From Pseudomonadota bacterium (GTDB lineage Bacteria; Desulfobacterota; Desulfovibrionia; Desulfovibrionales; Desulfovibrionaceae), in contig JAHJLB010000015.1 in NCBI GenBank assembly GCA_018822105.1, positions 1 to 42,323 on the forward strand: a stretch of 42,323 nucleotides of DNA, read 5' to 3'. The notes beneath the pieces are model-generated. The model made no database searches. It was given only the letters and a program-made list of their open reading frames with translations, and had not been told where the DNA came from. The translations under genes and the position numbers were made by a program. Shown piece by piece: positions 6,864-17,877 of this stretch; within the stretch, counting starts at the first letter, position 1, and each line of letters opens with the position of its first letter.

Positions 6864-7104
6864 GTAGGCTCCTTGCATGTCGGACGGTTTTGTATGGCCA
6901 GGGGCAGCTGTTCTGCCGCAGGCTAGCACGCCGCGACGGCTGCGGCAATGCCCGCAGGAATATGCGTGCCCGGTCTGCGGGCGCGGCCGCTTTGCAGCAG
7001 CCTGAAATTCGCGCCAGCCCTTGACTTTTTGCGGCCTCCTGCCGATTGTGAAAAGTGTAACGATACTCTGGCCTCTGGCCCCGCGCGGGCCCGACGGGAG
7101 CGGC

Positions 7105-10100
7105 ATGCCTGGTTGTGAATCCTTTTGCGGACAGAACGCGGACGCCTTCGCGCTGATCCGCCCTTCGCGCGCCTTCTTCGACAAGAAGGACTACGACCTG
7201 CTGCGCATCGTCTGCGACGTGGTGAACCGCGAGGACGCGCCGGCCCACAAGAAGCTGCTGGCCCCCTACATGCACCCCCACGGCATCAAGGAGATGGCGG
7301 CCACGCGCGGCCTGCGCATCGCCTACGCCGTGGTGCACCTCCTGGGCTCGCTGGAGACCGGCAAGGCCGAGGACCGGCTTTCGGCCCTGCGCGGCCTGCA
7401 CGCCGAGGTGCTGACCACGGCCCAGGGCGGCATGCGCCGCAACACCGCGCGCGTGCTGGTGCAGCTCATGAAGGACATGGTGCGCGCCAGCGGCGACGCC
7501 CAGGCGCAGCTCATGCTGGCCCACGACTTCCGCGAGGCCATCTCGGGCCGGCCCAGGGTCATCCGCCGCCACCTGGCCCGCTACCACCTCCTGGAGATGC
7601 CCGAGGACCAGAGCCAGATCGCCTTTGACGACCACGTGCACGACGCCAACACCAAGGGCCGCAAGTCCTCCACGCACCTGGTCATGGACGCCTGGATCAA
7701 GGGCATCAAGAGCCTCACGGTGATCTACTACAACCACGTGCCCCGCGAGGTGGCCGCCGAGCTCCTGGAGGCCGCGCGCGTCATGGAGATCAAGGTGCGC
7801 ATCGGCATCGAGTTCTCCCCGCGCTTCCGGGGCCGCTACCTGAAGCTCATCTGGGTGCCGGGCGGGTTCGCCTCTCCGGCGGAGTTCCTGGACTTCCTCG
7901 ACCAGGCCGAGACCAAGCGCTTCCTCGCGGAGTCGCGGCTGGTCTCCCTGCACCACCAGGGCTATGTCCGGGCCGTGTTCGACGCGTTCAACGCCGTGCA
8001 CCGCCCGAGCCTCCTGCGCGACTACGGCCTGGACCTGCCCGCCCTGCCGGAGCCGGAGTTCCGGCGCTTCGTCGGCGCGGGCCAGGCCTCGCTGGAGCAC
8101 CTGGGAAAGTTCATCCACGACCGCCTGCTGCCGCTCATGAAGGCCCAGGCGGCCTTCCTGCGCCACGAGCTGGCCACCGCCACCGCGCCGGAGCGCGCGG
8201 AGATACGCCAGCAGCTTGCGCGCCTGCGCGAGCTGGACACCGACGAGATCCTGGAGCGCTTCCTCACGCCGGGCAAGAATCCCACCCTGCCCGATCCGGG
8301 CGTGCCCACGGACGGGCCGGAGGTGCCGGAGCTCTTGAAGCTCGCCCCGCACGAGCTCACGGCGCGGCTGCAGGGCATCCACGCCCTGGGGCGCATCACC
8401 TTGAGCCTGGGCAGCCTGTGCGTGGAGGACGTGCTGGAGATCCTCTACGACTGCAAGGGCGCGGTGACGCACCTGGAGATCGTGAACCTGAAGGAGCGCG
8501 CGCGCGGGCAGGAGATCGACGCCGAGCGCATCAACGCCCTGCAGGAGGCCCTGAACACGGCCAACGTCATCAAGCTCAAGAAGCAGATCCGCGGCATCAT
8601 CGCCGGCGTCAGCTCGCGCGCGCGCCGCGAAAAGCTCTCCGAGATCCTCTACGACATCTCCACCCTGCGCTCCTACTACCTCAAAACGCCCCTGGCCTCC
8701 TGCATCGGCACGGACTCCACGGGCCAGTCCAGCCGCCTGTTCGGCATGGGCATGGTGGTGGTGGACACCCTGCCCGCGCGCGCGCGCCGCGCCCTGGCCC
8801 GCATGGGCGGGGGGGAGCAGCGGCGCCTGGACGTCACCGTCAGCGCCCGCAAGCGCGTCACCGACCTGCCCGAGGATGAGCGCGAGCCGCAGTCGGACCT
8901 GCTGCGCTGCCTGGGCGCGGTGTTGCCCCCCCTGCGCGCCCTTTCGCGCCGCCGGGGCGTGGAATGGCTGGCCGAAAACTACCGGCTGACCCCGGGCGTG
9001 CCGGGCAACGTGTCGCTCATGGGCGGGGTGCAGCGCGAGCACGGGGCCGAGGCGGGCCTGGAGGAGAGCGAGCCGGGCAGGCCGCCGCGCCGGCGCTTGC
9101 CGCACCTGCGCTACCTCAATTCGCACCTCAAGATCACCCTCAAGGTCCTGGCCGGGCTGCTCCCGGCCATGCTCACCTTCGCCCTGACCAAGGACTGGTG
9201 GGTGCTGGCCTGGTTCGGGGCCTTCATCTGGTTCGGCATCACCGGCGTGCGCAACGTCATCCAGATGGTGCTGGGCTCCGGCGGCTTCAAGCGCTCCTCC
9301 CTGGTGCAGTGGAACGGCCTGGTGAGCTGGGGGCGGCTGGCGGATTCGCTGCTCTACACGGGATTTTCCGTGCCGCTGCTGGACTATCTGGTGAAGACGC
9401 AGTTCCTGAACAACACCCTGGGCATCACCCTGGGCACCGATCCCCTGGCCCTGTACTCGGTGATGGCCCTGGCCAACGGGGCGTACATCTTCAGCCACAA
9501 CATCCTGCGCGGGCTGCCCATGGCCGCCGCCGTGGGCAACCTGTTCCGCTCGGTGCTCTCCATCCCCCTGGCCCTGGCCTACAGCGCGGCCATCGTCTTC
9601 GCCCTCACGGCCACGGGGCATCCCGCAGCCGCCCTGGCCGTGGGCCCCTGGGCGGCGGTGATCTCCAAGCTGGCCTCGGACTGCGTGGCCGGGCTCATCG
9701 AGGGCGCGGCCGACCGCAGCCAGTTCATCCGCATGCGCGCCTGGGACTACCGGGGCAAGCTGAACCAGCTCTTCGACACCTTCCAGCAGCTGGAGCTGCG
9801 TTTTCCCCAGGAGGACGTGCTGGCCCTGCTGGAGTCGCCCAAGCAGTTCATGCTGACCATGAGCTACGAGCACAAGGGCCTGGAGAACATCATCATCGTC
9901 AACGCCCTGGACCTGCTCTACTTCTGGATGTACCAGCCGCGCGCCCGAGGGGTCATGGCCAGCTTCCTGCGCGACATGGGGCCCGAGGAGCGCCGGGTGT
10001 TCCTGCTCTCCCAGTATGTGCTCCTGCGCGAGCGCGAGATCAGCCAGCTGTTCCTGGACGGGCTGGTGGGCAAGCACTTCGCCCGCGCCCTGTCCTTCTA

Positions 10101-10173
10101 CCTGGACATGAGCCGCGAATACCTGGACGACATCCAGGATCTGGCCGCGCGCCTGGCCGTGGGCGAGAAATAG
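7105..10173 (+). CDS. Large membrane protein with PHP-like motif, unknown function
   Basis: A 1022-residue protein. ATG 7105 is chosen because GGGAG lies just upstream; a TTG 28 codons earlier is also in frame. Residues about 170-245 carry a pattern like PHP metallo-phosphoesterases: DDHVHDAN (His177, His179), an alanine/glycine helix, YYNHV (His211) and IGIEFSP (Glu236). The middle is charged and helical (residues 350-650). From about residue 675 to 870 there are five to six hydrophobic segments (e.g. VLAWFGAFIWFGITGV), followed by a soluble helical tail. It could be a membrane-tethered hydrolase, but the family is not recognised and metal binding is inferred from spacing only. It is monocistronic; a CGCCTCCGG repeat follows its stop. 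Confidence 0.7.
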   Translation: MPGCESFCGQNADAFALIRPSRAFFDKKDYDLLRIVCDVVNREDAPAHKKLLAPYMHPHGIKEMAATRGLRIAYAVVHLLGSLETGKAEDRLSALRGLHAEVLTTAQGGMRRNTARVLVQLMKDMVRASGDAQAQLMLAHDFREAISGRPRVIRRHLARYHLLEMPEDQSQIAFDDHVHDANTKGRKSSTHLVMDAWIKGIKSLTVIYYNHVPREVAAELLEAARVMEIKVRIGIEFSPRFRGRYLKLIWVPGGFASPAEFLDFLDQAETKRFLAESRLVSLHHQGYVRAVFDAFNAVHRPSLLRDYGLDLPALPEPEFRRFVGAGQASLEHLGKFIHDRLLPLMKAQAAFLRHELATATAPERAEIRQQLARLRELDTDEILERFLTPGKNPTLPDPGVPTDGPEVPELLKLAPHELTARLQGIHALGRITLSLGSLCVEDVLEILYDCKGAVTHLEIVNLKERARGQEIDAERINALQEALNTANVIKLKKQIRGIIAGVSSRARREKLSEILYDISTLRSYYLKTPLASCIGTDSTGQSSRLFGMGMVVVDTLPARARRALARMGGGEQRRLDVTVSARKRVTDLPEDEREPQSDLLRCLGAVLPPLRALSRRRGVEWLAENYRLTPGVPGNVSLMGGVQREHGAEAGLEESEPGRPPRRRLPHLRYLNSHLKITLKVLAGLLPAMLTFALTKDWWVLAWFGAFIWFGITGVRNVIQMVLGSGGFKRSSLVQWNGLVSWGRLADSLLYTGFSVPLLDYLVKTQFLNNTLGITLGTDPLALYSVMALANGAYIFSHNILRGLPMAAAVGNLFRSVLSIPLALAYSAAIVFALTATGHPAAALAVGPWAAVISKLASDCVAGLIEGAADRSQFIRMRAWDYRGKLNQLFDTFQQLELRFPQEDVLALLESPKQFMLTMSYEHKGLENIIIVNALDLLYFWMYQPRARGVMASFLRDMGPEERRVFLLSQYVLLREREISQLFLDGLVGKHFARALSFYLDMSREYLDDIQDLAARLAVGEK

Positions 10174-10508
10174 CGCCTCCGGCAGTCCGCCGCTGACGGT
10201 TGTTCCGCACTGTCGCCGCCGAAGTCGCCGCCGGACAGCGGCCACAGCCCCCACACGTCCGCCCGGTTCGCCGGGTCATCCACGCGTGTCTCCGTTCCAG
10301 TCGCTGTCGCCGCCCTTCGCCCCCAGCGCTTGGCGCGCCGTCAATAATCGCCATGCGACGGCGGGGGGGGAGCGGCGTTTTCCGCTTTGGCTCTGGGGTG
10401 CTGAGGTGGAAGCTCAGAGACAGAACATGCCCTTCGTCCACGCAAAGGTTCCTCGCGGAGAAATTGCCGGCCCCTAAGCTCACGGGGGAGTGCTTCTCAT
10501 GCCGGTGC
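10174..10508. other. Convergent intergenic region, no gene seen
   Basis: 335 bases between the stop of the large membrane protein (plus) and the stop of the NtrC-type regulator (minus). It begins with one copy of the CGCCTCCGG element found in an array at 33943-34034. Weak hairpins (AGCGG-CGTTTT-CCGCT near 10371; CTGAG-N7-CTCAG near 10402) could end transcription, but none is convincing. No open frame with a ribosome site is visible. Confidence 0.4.
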
Positions 10509-11900
10509 CTACGACAGTCCATACGCCTTCAACAGGGCATACAGCCGCGCGCGGGACAGGCCGGACATGGCGCAGGCCTTGGGGATGTCGCCGCCGCACG
10601 CGGCCAGCAGCTCCCGCAGATAGCGCGACTCCACCTCGGCCACGGCCTGCAGCCGGACCTGGCGCAGCGGCTGCAACGGGCCGCCTGCCGGCGTCACATT
10701 CCGCCCGCGGGGCGGCATCTGCGCGGGCAGGGCGTTGCGCGCCAGGCTGACGCGGATGTTCGTGGGCAGGTGTGCGGCCACGAGCACCGGGTCGTTCATG
10801 GCCGCAGCCAGGGAATGCTCCACGGCGTGGATGAGCTCGCGCACATTGCCCGGCCAGCCGTAGGCCTCCAGGGCATCCAGGTACTCTGGCGAAACGCGCT
10901 TGGCCGGAAGCCCCTGCTGGCGGCATTGCCGGGCCGCGAAGTGGCGGCACAGCCGGGCGATGTCGCTGTTGCGCTCCTTGAGCCGGGGCAGGTCGATGGT
11001 CATGGTCCGGATGCGGAAGAGCAGATCCTGGCGGAAGGCTCCGGCCTCGGCCAGGGCCTCAAGGTCGCGGTTGGTGGCCACCAGGAGGCGGAAGTCGCTC
11101 TGCAGCTCCTTGAGCCCGCCCACCGGCCGGTAGCGGCCGTCCTGGAGCACGCGCAGGAAGGCTTTCTGCACGGCCATGGGCAGCTCCCCGATCTCGTCCA
11201 GGAACAGCGTGCCCCGGTGGGCCTGGTGGACCATGCCCTCGAAGCGGCGGTCGGCCCCGGTGAAGGCCCCGCGCTCGTAGCCGAACAGCTCGCTCTCCAC
11301 GAGCTTCTCGGGCAGGGCCGCGCAGTCCACCACCACGAAGGGGCCGCCGGCCCGGGCGCTGTTGTCGTGGATGGCCCGGGCGAAGAGCTCCTTGCCCGTG
11401 CCGGTCTCGCCGGTGATGAGCACGCTGGCCTCCGTGGCCGCAGCCTGGGCCACAAGGTCCAGGCAGGCGTGCATGGCCCTGCTGTCGCCGATGATGCCGC
11501 TGCGCTTGAGCCCCAGCGGCAGGACCTTCTGCCTGCCCCGGTGGTGCTCCACGGCGCGCTGGATGGGCAGGCGGATGGAACTCAGGGTCGGCGGCTTGGC
11601 GATGTAGCTCCAGGCTCCGCTGCGGATGGCCAGCTCCGCCCCGTCCGGGTCGCCGGCGCCGGTGAGGATGATCACCTCCGGGCCCGAGGGGCATTCCTGG
11701 AACCCCGGCAGGCTGTCGAGCCCGCTGCCGTCAGGCATGCGCACGTCCAGCACCACCGCGTCGAAATCCCCGGCGCGGGCCTTGCGCAGGCCGTCTTTCA
11801 GGGTCCCGGCCGTGTCCGCCTCGAAGCCCATCTGCTGCACGGCGAGGGCCAGGGCCTCGCAGAGCATGGGGTCGTCGTCCACGATGAGCACGCGCGGCAT
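10509..11900 (-). CDS. NtrC-family sigma54-dependent response regulator
   Basis: A 463-residue regulator. Residues 1-120 form a receiver domain with acidic pair Asp8/Asp9, phospho-acceptor Asp52 (VVLDVRMP) and conserved lysine in YIAKPP. The AAA+ domain has Walker A GETGTGKE (from residue 164), the sigma54-contact loop GAFTGA (211-216), a Walker B LFLDEIGE and the second-region-of-homology arginines. The C-terminus is a Fis-type helix-turn-helix (IPKACAMSGLSRARLYALL). It activates sigma54 RNA polymerase when phosphorylated. Its start lies three bases after the stop of the hybrid kinase, so the two form one operon. The divergent Hdr operon is the obvious candidate target. Confidence 0.95.
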   Translation of the reverse strand: MPRVLIVDDDPMLCEALALAVQQMGFEADTAGTLKDGLRKARAGDFDAVVLDVRMPDGSGLDSLPGFQECPSGPEVIILTGAGDPDGAELAIRSGAWSYIAKPPTLSSIRLPIQRAVEHHRGRQKVLPLGLKRSGIIGDSRAMHACLDLVAQAAATEASVLITGETGTGKELFARAIHDNSARAGGPFVVVDCAALPEKLVESELFGYERGAFTGADRRFEGMVHQAHRGTLFLDEIGELPMAVQKAFLRVLQDGRYRPVGGLKELQSDFRLLVATNRDLEALAEAGAFRQDLLFRIRTMTIDLPRLKERNSDIARLCRHFAARQCRQQGLPAKRVSPEYLDALEAYGWPGNVRELIHAVEHSLAAAMNDPVLVAAHLPTNIRVSLARNALPAQMPPRGRNVTPAGGPLQPLRQVRLQAVAEVESRYLRELLAACGGDIPKACAMSGLSRARLYALLKAYGLS

Positions 11901-11903
11901 GGC

Positions 11904-13874
<1,971 letters not shown>

Positions 13875-14146
13875 GCCACTTTACTGCACACCATCAGCAA
13901 CACGGTTTCCTGATCTTGCTATGCAAGATTCCGTCTTGTGAAGCAATACAAAACCTTCAGTACGCAAAACCATACTGCAAGAATAGTAATTCTGCATTCA
14001 GCCGGTATTGCAACTGAAATGCGCTTTGCAGCACTGCGGCACAATTCTTGAGAATACAGCGGAAAGCATATCTCCCGCGCCGTGTCCTGGGGCGGGAGAG
14101 GCAACCGCCCTCATCCGTGAGCGGCGACAGCTTCAGGGAGGCCGCC
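13875..14146. promoter_or_regulatory. Divergent control region between kinase and Hdr operon
   Basis: A 272-bp region, clearly more AT-rich than its flanks. It contains a perfect 17-bp palindrome ATCTTGC-TAT-GCAAGAT (13913-13929), a second imperfect one TGCAAGAAT-AGTA-ATTCTGCA (around 13976-13996), and further TTGC/GCAA half-sites. On the plus strand CGGCACAATTCTTGA (14037-14051) resembles a sigma54 -24/-12 element (GGCAC matches; TTGA instead of TTGC), about 95 bp before the hdrA start. TGAAATG-CGCT-TTGCA (14015-14030) has a perfect -12 but lacks GG. These would suit an NtrC-type activator bound to the palindromes. The match is suggestive, not proof. Confidence 0.5.
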
Positions 14147-16153
14147 ATGCCCAGCGGGATAGGTGTCTACGTCTGCCACTGCGGCACCAACATCGCCGGA
14201 CGTGTGGACTCGGAGGGCGTGGCCCGCCACGCCGCGGGCCTGAAGAACGTGGCCGTGGCCCGGGACTACAAGTTCATGTGCTCCGACCCCGGCCAGGACA
14301 TGATCATCAAGGACATCCGCGAAATGGGCCTGACCCGCGTGGTGGTGGCCTCCTGTTCGCCCCGGCTGCACGAGAAGACCTTCCAGAAGGCCTGCCAGCG
14401 CGGGGGCCTGAACCCCTTCCTGTTCCAGATGACCTGCATCCGCGAGCACTGCTCCTGGGTCGTGGCCGACCCGGCCGAGGCCACGGCCAAGGCCAAGACC
14501 CTGGTGGCCGCGGCGGTGTCGCGGGTGAACGAGCACGAGGAGCTCTACTCGCGCGTGGAGGCAGTGCACCCGGACGTGCTGGTGGTGGGCGGCGGCATCG
14601 CCGGCATTCAGGCCGCGCTCGACATCGCCCGGTCAGGGCACAAGGTGCACCTGGTGGAGCGGGGGCCGTCCATCGGCGGGCACATGACCCAGTTCGACAA
14701 GACCTTCCCCACGCTGGACTGCGCGGCCTGCATCTCCACCCCCAAGATGGTGGCCGTGGCCCAGGAGCCCAACATCAACCTCATGACCATGAGCGAGGTG
14801 GTGGAGGTCAAGGGCTACGTGGGCAACTACACGGCGCGCATCCGCACCCGGCCGCGCTACATCGACGAGGACCGCTGCACGGGCTGCGGCCTGTGCATGG
14901 AGAAGTGCCCCAAGAGCGTGCCCAGCGAGTTCGAGGAGGGCCTGGGCAAGCGCAAGGCCGTGCACCGCAACTCGCCCCAGAGCGTGCCCAACACCCCCGT
15001 CATCGATCCGGCCAGCTGCATCTACCTGGTCAAGGGCAAGTGCGGGGCCTGCAAGCAGAACTGCCCCTCCGAGGCCGTGGACTTCGAGCAGCAGGAGCGC
15101 TTCCTGGACGTGCAGGCGGGCACCATCGTCCTGGCCACGGGGTTTGACATCCTCGACCCCACGGCCCTTTCGCAATACGGCTTCGGCCGCTACCCCGAGG
15201 TCTACACGGGCCTGCAGTTCGAGCGCCTGAACAACGCCGTGGGCCCCACCGGCGGCAAGATCCTCATGAAGAACGGGCAGGCCCCGGAGAGTGTGGCCAT
15301 CATCCACTGCGTGGGCAGCCGCGACAAGAACCACCACGCATACTGCTCGCGGGTGTGCTGCATGTACGCGCTGAAGTACGACCACCTGATCAAGGACAAG
15401 GTGGGCCACCACGCGCGGGTCTTCAATTTCTACATCGACATGCGCTGCTTCGGAAAGGGCTACGAGGAGTTCTACCGCCGCGTCCAGGAGGAGGGCGTGA
15501 CCTTCATCCGCGGGCGGCCTTCCGAGGTCACGGACCAGAGCATCAGCGTGGAAGAGGACGGCAAGCTCGTTGTCCTGGCCGAGGACACGCTGCTGGGCCG
15601 GCCGGTGCGCGTGGCCGTGGACATGGTGGTGCTCTGCACGGCCATGCAGCCCCGGCGCGACGCCTCCGAGGTGGCCCGCATCTTCGGCGTCAGCTGCGGC
15701 CAGGACGGCTTCTTCCTGGAGGAGCACCCCAAGCTCGGGCCGGTGTCCACGGCCACGGACGGCATCTTCCTGGCCGGAACCTGCCAGGGGCCCAAGGACA
15801 TTCCCGACGCCGTGGCCCACGCCTCGGGCGGGGCGGGCCAGGCCCTGAGCCTGGCTGCGCGCGGCCAGGTCAGCATCTCGCCCACGGTGTCCTGGATCAA
15901 CCCCGACATCTGCATCGGCTGCAAGATGTGCGTCGGCCTGTGCGCCTACTCGGCCATCGAGTTCGACGAGCGCCGCCGCGTCTGCGTCATCAACGAGGCC
16001 ATGTGCAAGGGCTGCGGCAGCTGCGCCGGGCATTGCCCCAGCGGCGCGGCCCAGGTGCGCCACTTCAATGAGAAGCAGGTCTTCGCCGAGCTGGAGGGAC
16101 TGTCCCAGTACGTATCGCCCGTCCGGCAGCCGGCCGGAGCGGACGCCACCTGA
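14147..16153 (+). CDS. hdrA: HdrA-like flavin/Fe-S subunit
   Basis: A 668-residue HdrA, the FAD-containing subunit of heterodisulfide-reductase-type complexes, usually the site of electron bifurcation. ATG 14147 follows a GGGAGG site. The order of elements is canonical: N-terminal domain with VYVCHCG (Cys10, Cys12); Rossmann FAD motif LVVGGGIAGI near residue 145; the HdrA cluster-binding loop DCAACISTPKM (from Cys192); a ferredoxin motif CTGCGLCMEKC (from 244); CGACKQNC; the CVGSRD...YCSRVCC segment; and two C-terminal [4Fe-4S] motifs CIGCKMCVGLC and CKGCGSCAGHC. It is cytoplasmic and the first gene of a nine-gene operon that also encodes a second, longer HdrA. It could also be called a QmoA/B-related protein, but the N-terminal HdrA domain argues for HdrA. 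Confidence 0.93.
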   Translation: MPSGIGVYVCHCGTNIAGRVDSEGVARHAAGLKNVAVARDYKFMCSDPGQDMIIKDIREMGLTRVVVASCSPRLHEKTFQKACQRGGLNPFLFQMTCIREHCSWVVADPAEATAKAKTLVAAAVSRVNEHEELYSRVEAVHPDVLVVGGGIAGIQAALDIARSGHKVHLVERGPSIGGHMTQFDKTFPTLDCAACISTPKMVAVAQEPNINLMTMSEVVEVKGYVGNYTARIRTRPRYIDEDRCTGCGLCMEKCPKSVPSEFEEGLGKRKAVHRNSPQSVPNTPVIDPASCIYLVKGKCGACKQNCPSEAVDFEQQERFLDVQAGTIVLATGFDILDPTALSQYGFGRYPEVYTGLQFERLNNAVGPTGGKILMKNGQAPESVAIIHCVGSRDKNHHAYCSRVCCMYALKYDHLIKDKVGHHARVFNFYIDMRCFGKGYEEFYRRVQEEGVTFIRGRPSEVTDQSISVEEDGKLVVLAEDTLLGRPVRVAVDMVVLCTAMQPRRDASEVARIFGVSCGQDGFFLEEHPKLGPVSTATDGIFLAGTCQGPKDIPDAVAHASGGAGQALSLAARGQVSISPTVSWINPDICIGCKMCVGLCAYSAIEFDERRRVCVINEAMCKGCGSCAGHCPSGAAQVRHFNEKQVFAELEGLSQYVSPVRQPAGADAT

Positions 16154-16178
16154 CGGAAGAGAGCCGAGGGAGGAGAAC

Positions 16179-16649
16179 ATGCAAGAGCTGAACGTCATGC
16201 CGGAAACGCAAAACGTTCCCATGCCCGGCGCGGCCTTTGAGCCCGCCATCGTGGCCTTTGTCTGCAACTGGTGCACCTACACCGCGGCGGACCTGGCCGG
16301 GACCTCGCGCATGGTCCAGTCGCCCAACGTCCGGCTGGTGCGCATGATGTGCACCGGCATGGTGGACCCCAAGTACATCATCAAGGCCCTGCTCGGCGGG
16401 GCCGACGCCGTGCTCATCTCCGGCTGCCATCCCGGCGACTGCCACTACATCAACGGCAACTACAAGGCCAGGCGCCGCGTGAAGCTGCTCATGGAGATCC
16501 TGCCGCGCTTCGGCATCGACGCGCGCCGGATCAAGCTGACCTGGGTGGGCGCCAGCGAAGGCAACGAGTTCGCCGCCACGGTGAACCGCTTCGCGGCCGA
16601 GATCAAGGAGCTGGGGCCCATCGACACCCGGAATTTGCCGCTCCTTTGA
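16179..16649 (+). CDS. mvhD: MvhD/FlpD-type [2Fe-2S] electron-transfer subunit
   Basis: A 156-residue protein of the methyl-viologen-reducing hydrogenase delta-subunit family. It contains the typical cysteine patterns CNWC (Cys29, Cys32), MMCTG, and SGCHPGDCHY, which ligate a [2Fe-2S] cluster, and a C-terminal helix RFAAEIKELGP. In known complexes this subunit passes electrons from a hydrogenase or formate dehydrogenase into HdrA. Here it lies 25 bp after hdrA with AGGAG before its ATG, and it is followed by an FrhB/FdhB-like gene rather than a hydrogenase, implying a non-hydrogenase input. The first ~20 residues (Pro/Met-rich) extend beyond the usual domain. Confidence 0.92.
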   Translation: MQELNVMPETQNVPMPGAAFEPAIVAFVCNWCTYTAADLAGTSRMVQSPNVRLVRMMCTGMVDPKYIIKALLGGADAVLISGCHPGDCHYINGNYKARRRVKLLMEILPRFGIDARRIKLTWVGASEGNEFAATVNRFAAEIKELGPIDTRNLPLL

Positions 16650-16674
16650 ACCTTAGTCCTTGCGGAGGCACGTC

Positions 16675-17817
16675 ATGGGAAGCATCGCACGAATCGAGGT
16701 CACGAACGGCAACCCGGTGGCCGCGCTCCAGGGCTTCTGCGCCCGGCTGCTGGCGGACGGCGAAATCTCCGCCGTGCTCGCGCCCCGGCGACTGCCCGTG
16801 GGCGGCGGCACCATGCCCGCCCTGGTGGCCGACCCGGAACAGTTCCGCGACGTGGACCCCCTGGCCCCGTCCTTCCGCCTGAACGCGGCCCGCATGCTCA
16901 CCCGGCTGACCCGGGGCGCGGACGAGGGCGGCCTGGTGGCAGCACTGCTCAGGCCCTGCGAGGTCCGGGCCTTCATCGAACTGTGCAAGCTCAACCAGGG
17001 CAGCCTGGAGAACACCCTGCTCGTGAGCCTGGACTGCCCCGGCGCCTTTGCCAACGCCGACTCCGCCAGATTCCCGGGCAACCAGGGCGACACCGAGTCC
17101 CTGCTCGGGTTCCTGCGCGCGGGCGGCCAGGGCTTTTTCGGCGGGGTGAAGGTCGCCAGGGCCTGCCGCACCTGCCAGCATCCCACCGGCGCGGAGGCGG
17201 ACCTGTCCATCGGCATCTTCGGGCAGGAGCCGGCCAAGGGCCTGCTGCTCATGGCCAACACCCCCAGGGGCGAGGGCTTCATGGCCCGCCTGGGCCTGCC
17301 CGAGGCCTCGGACGACGGCTCCCGGGCCAAGGCCCTGCAGGGGCTGCTGGAACAGCGCAGCGCGGCGCAGGAGCGGCTGTTCGCCGAGACCACCGCGGCC
17401 ACCTCGGACATGACCGGGCTGTCCACGTTCCTCTCGGCCTGCGTCAACTGCTACAACTGCCGCACGGCCTGCCCGGTGTGCTACTGCAAGGAGTGCGTCT
17501 TCTTGACCGACGTCTTCGAGCACAAGCCTTGGCAGTACATGTCCTGGGCCCGCCAGCGCGGCGCGCTGAAGATGCCCACGGACACGGTGTTCTTCCACCT
17601 AACGCGGCTGGCCCACATGAGCACCGCCTGCGTGGGCTGCGGCCAGTGCTCCAACGCCTGCCCCAACGACGTGCCGGTGATGGAGCTGTTCAAGACCATC
17701 GCCGCCAGCACCCAGAAGGCCTTCGAGTACGAGGCGGGCAGGGATCCGGCGGAAGCGCCGCCCCTGTCCGTGTTCCGGGAGCACGAGTTCACGGAGCTCA
17801 CCGGAGGACCGGACTAG
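16675..17817 (+). CDS. FrhB/FdhB-like Fe-S flavoprotein (F420-hydrogenase beta family)
   Basis: A 380-residue protein resembling the beta subunits of F420-reducing hydrogenase and formate dehydrogenase. The start is ATG 16675 behind GCGGAGG; an in-frame upstream codon has no such site. The N-terminal half has the family's loop (LLRPCEVRAFIEL) and RACRTCQHPTGAEADLSIG. The C-terminal half has an unusual dense cluster CVNCYNCRTACPVCYCKEC, then a classical CVGCGQCSNACPNDVP. Family members bind FAD and [4Fe-4S] clusters and exchange electrons with a soluble carrier. Placed between mvhD and the long hdrA, it probably feeds or drains the Hdr complex. The partner (ferredoxin, NAD(P)H, F420-like) cannot be told from sequence. 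Confidence 0.85.
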   Translation: MGSIARIEVTNGNPVAALQGFCARLLADGEISAVLAPRRLPVGGGTMPALVADPEQFRDVDPLAPSFRLNAARMLTRLTRGADEGGLVAALLRPCEVRAFIELCKLNQGSLENTLLVSLDCPGAFANADSARFPGNQGDTESLLGFLRAGGQGFFGGVKVARACRTCQHPTGAEADLSIGIFGQEPAKGLLLMANTPRGEGFMARLGLPEASDDGSRAKALQGLLEQRSAAQERLFAETTAATSDMTGLSTFLSACVNCYNCRTACPVCYCKECVFLTDVFEHKPWQYMSWARQRGALKMPTDTVFFHLTRLAHMSTACVGCGQCSNACPNDVPVMELFKTIAASTQKAFEYEAGRDPAEAPPLSVFREHEFTELTGGPD

Positions 17818-17877
17818 CCGCGCCGCCCAGCCGGGCTGCTCATGACTGGCGGTAGCACCCAACGCGGGAGGGCCAAG

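Noticed and set aside
6052-10254. A 1400-codon open frame on the minus strand opposite the large membrane protein
   Set aside because: It is the antisense shadow of high-GC codons; its product is low-complexity His/Gly/Gln/Val-rich sequence and only its last 76 codons (a separate gene with its own start) look like a protein.
10174-10508. Terminator for the large membrane protein gene
   Set aside because: Only short stems without T-runs are visible, so no specific terminator was assigned.
14015-14030. TGAAATG-CGCT-TTGCA as the sigma54 promoter of the Hdr operon
   Set aside because: The -12 half is perfect but the essential GG of the -24 element is missing; the site at 14037-14051 fits slightly better, though it also has one mismatch.
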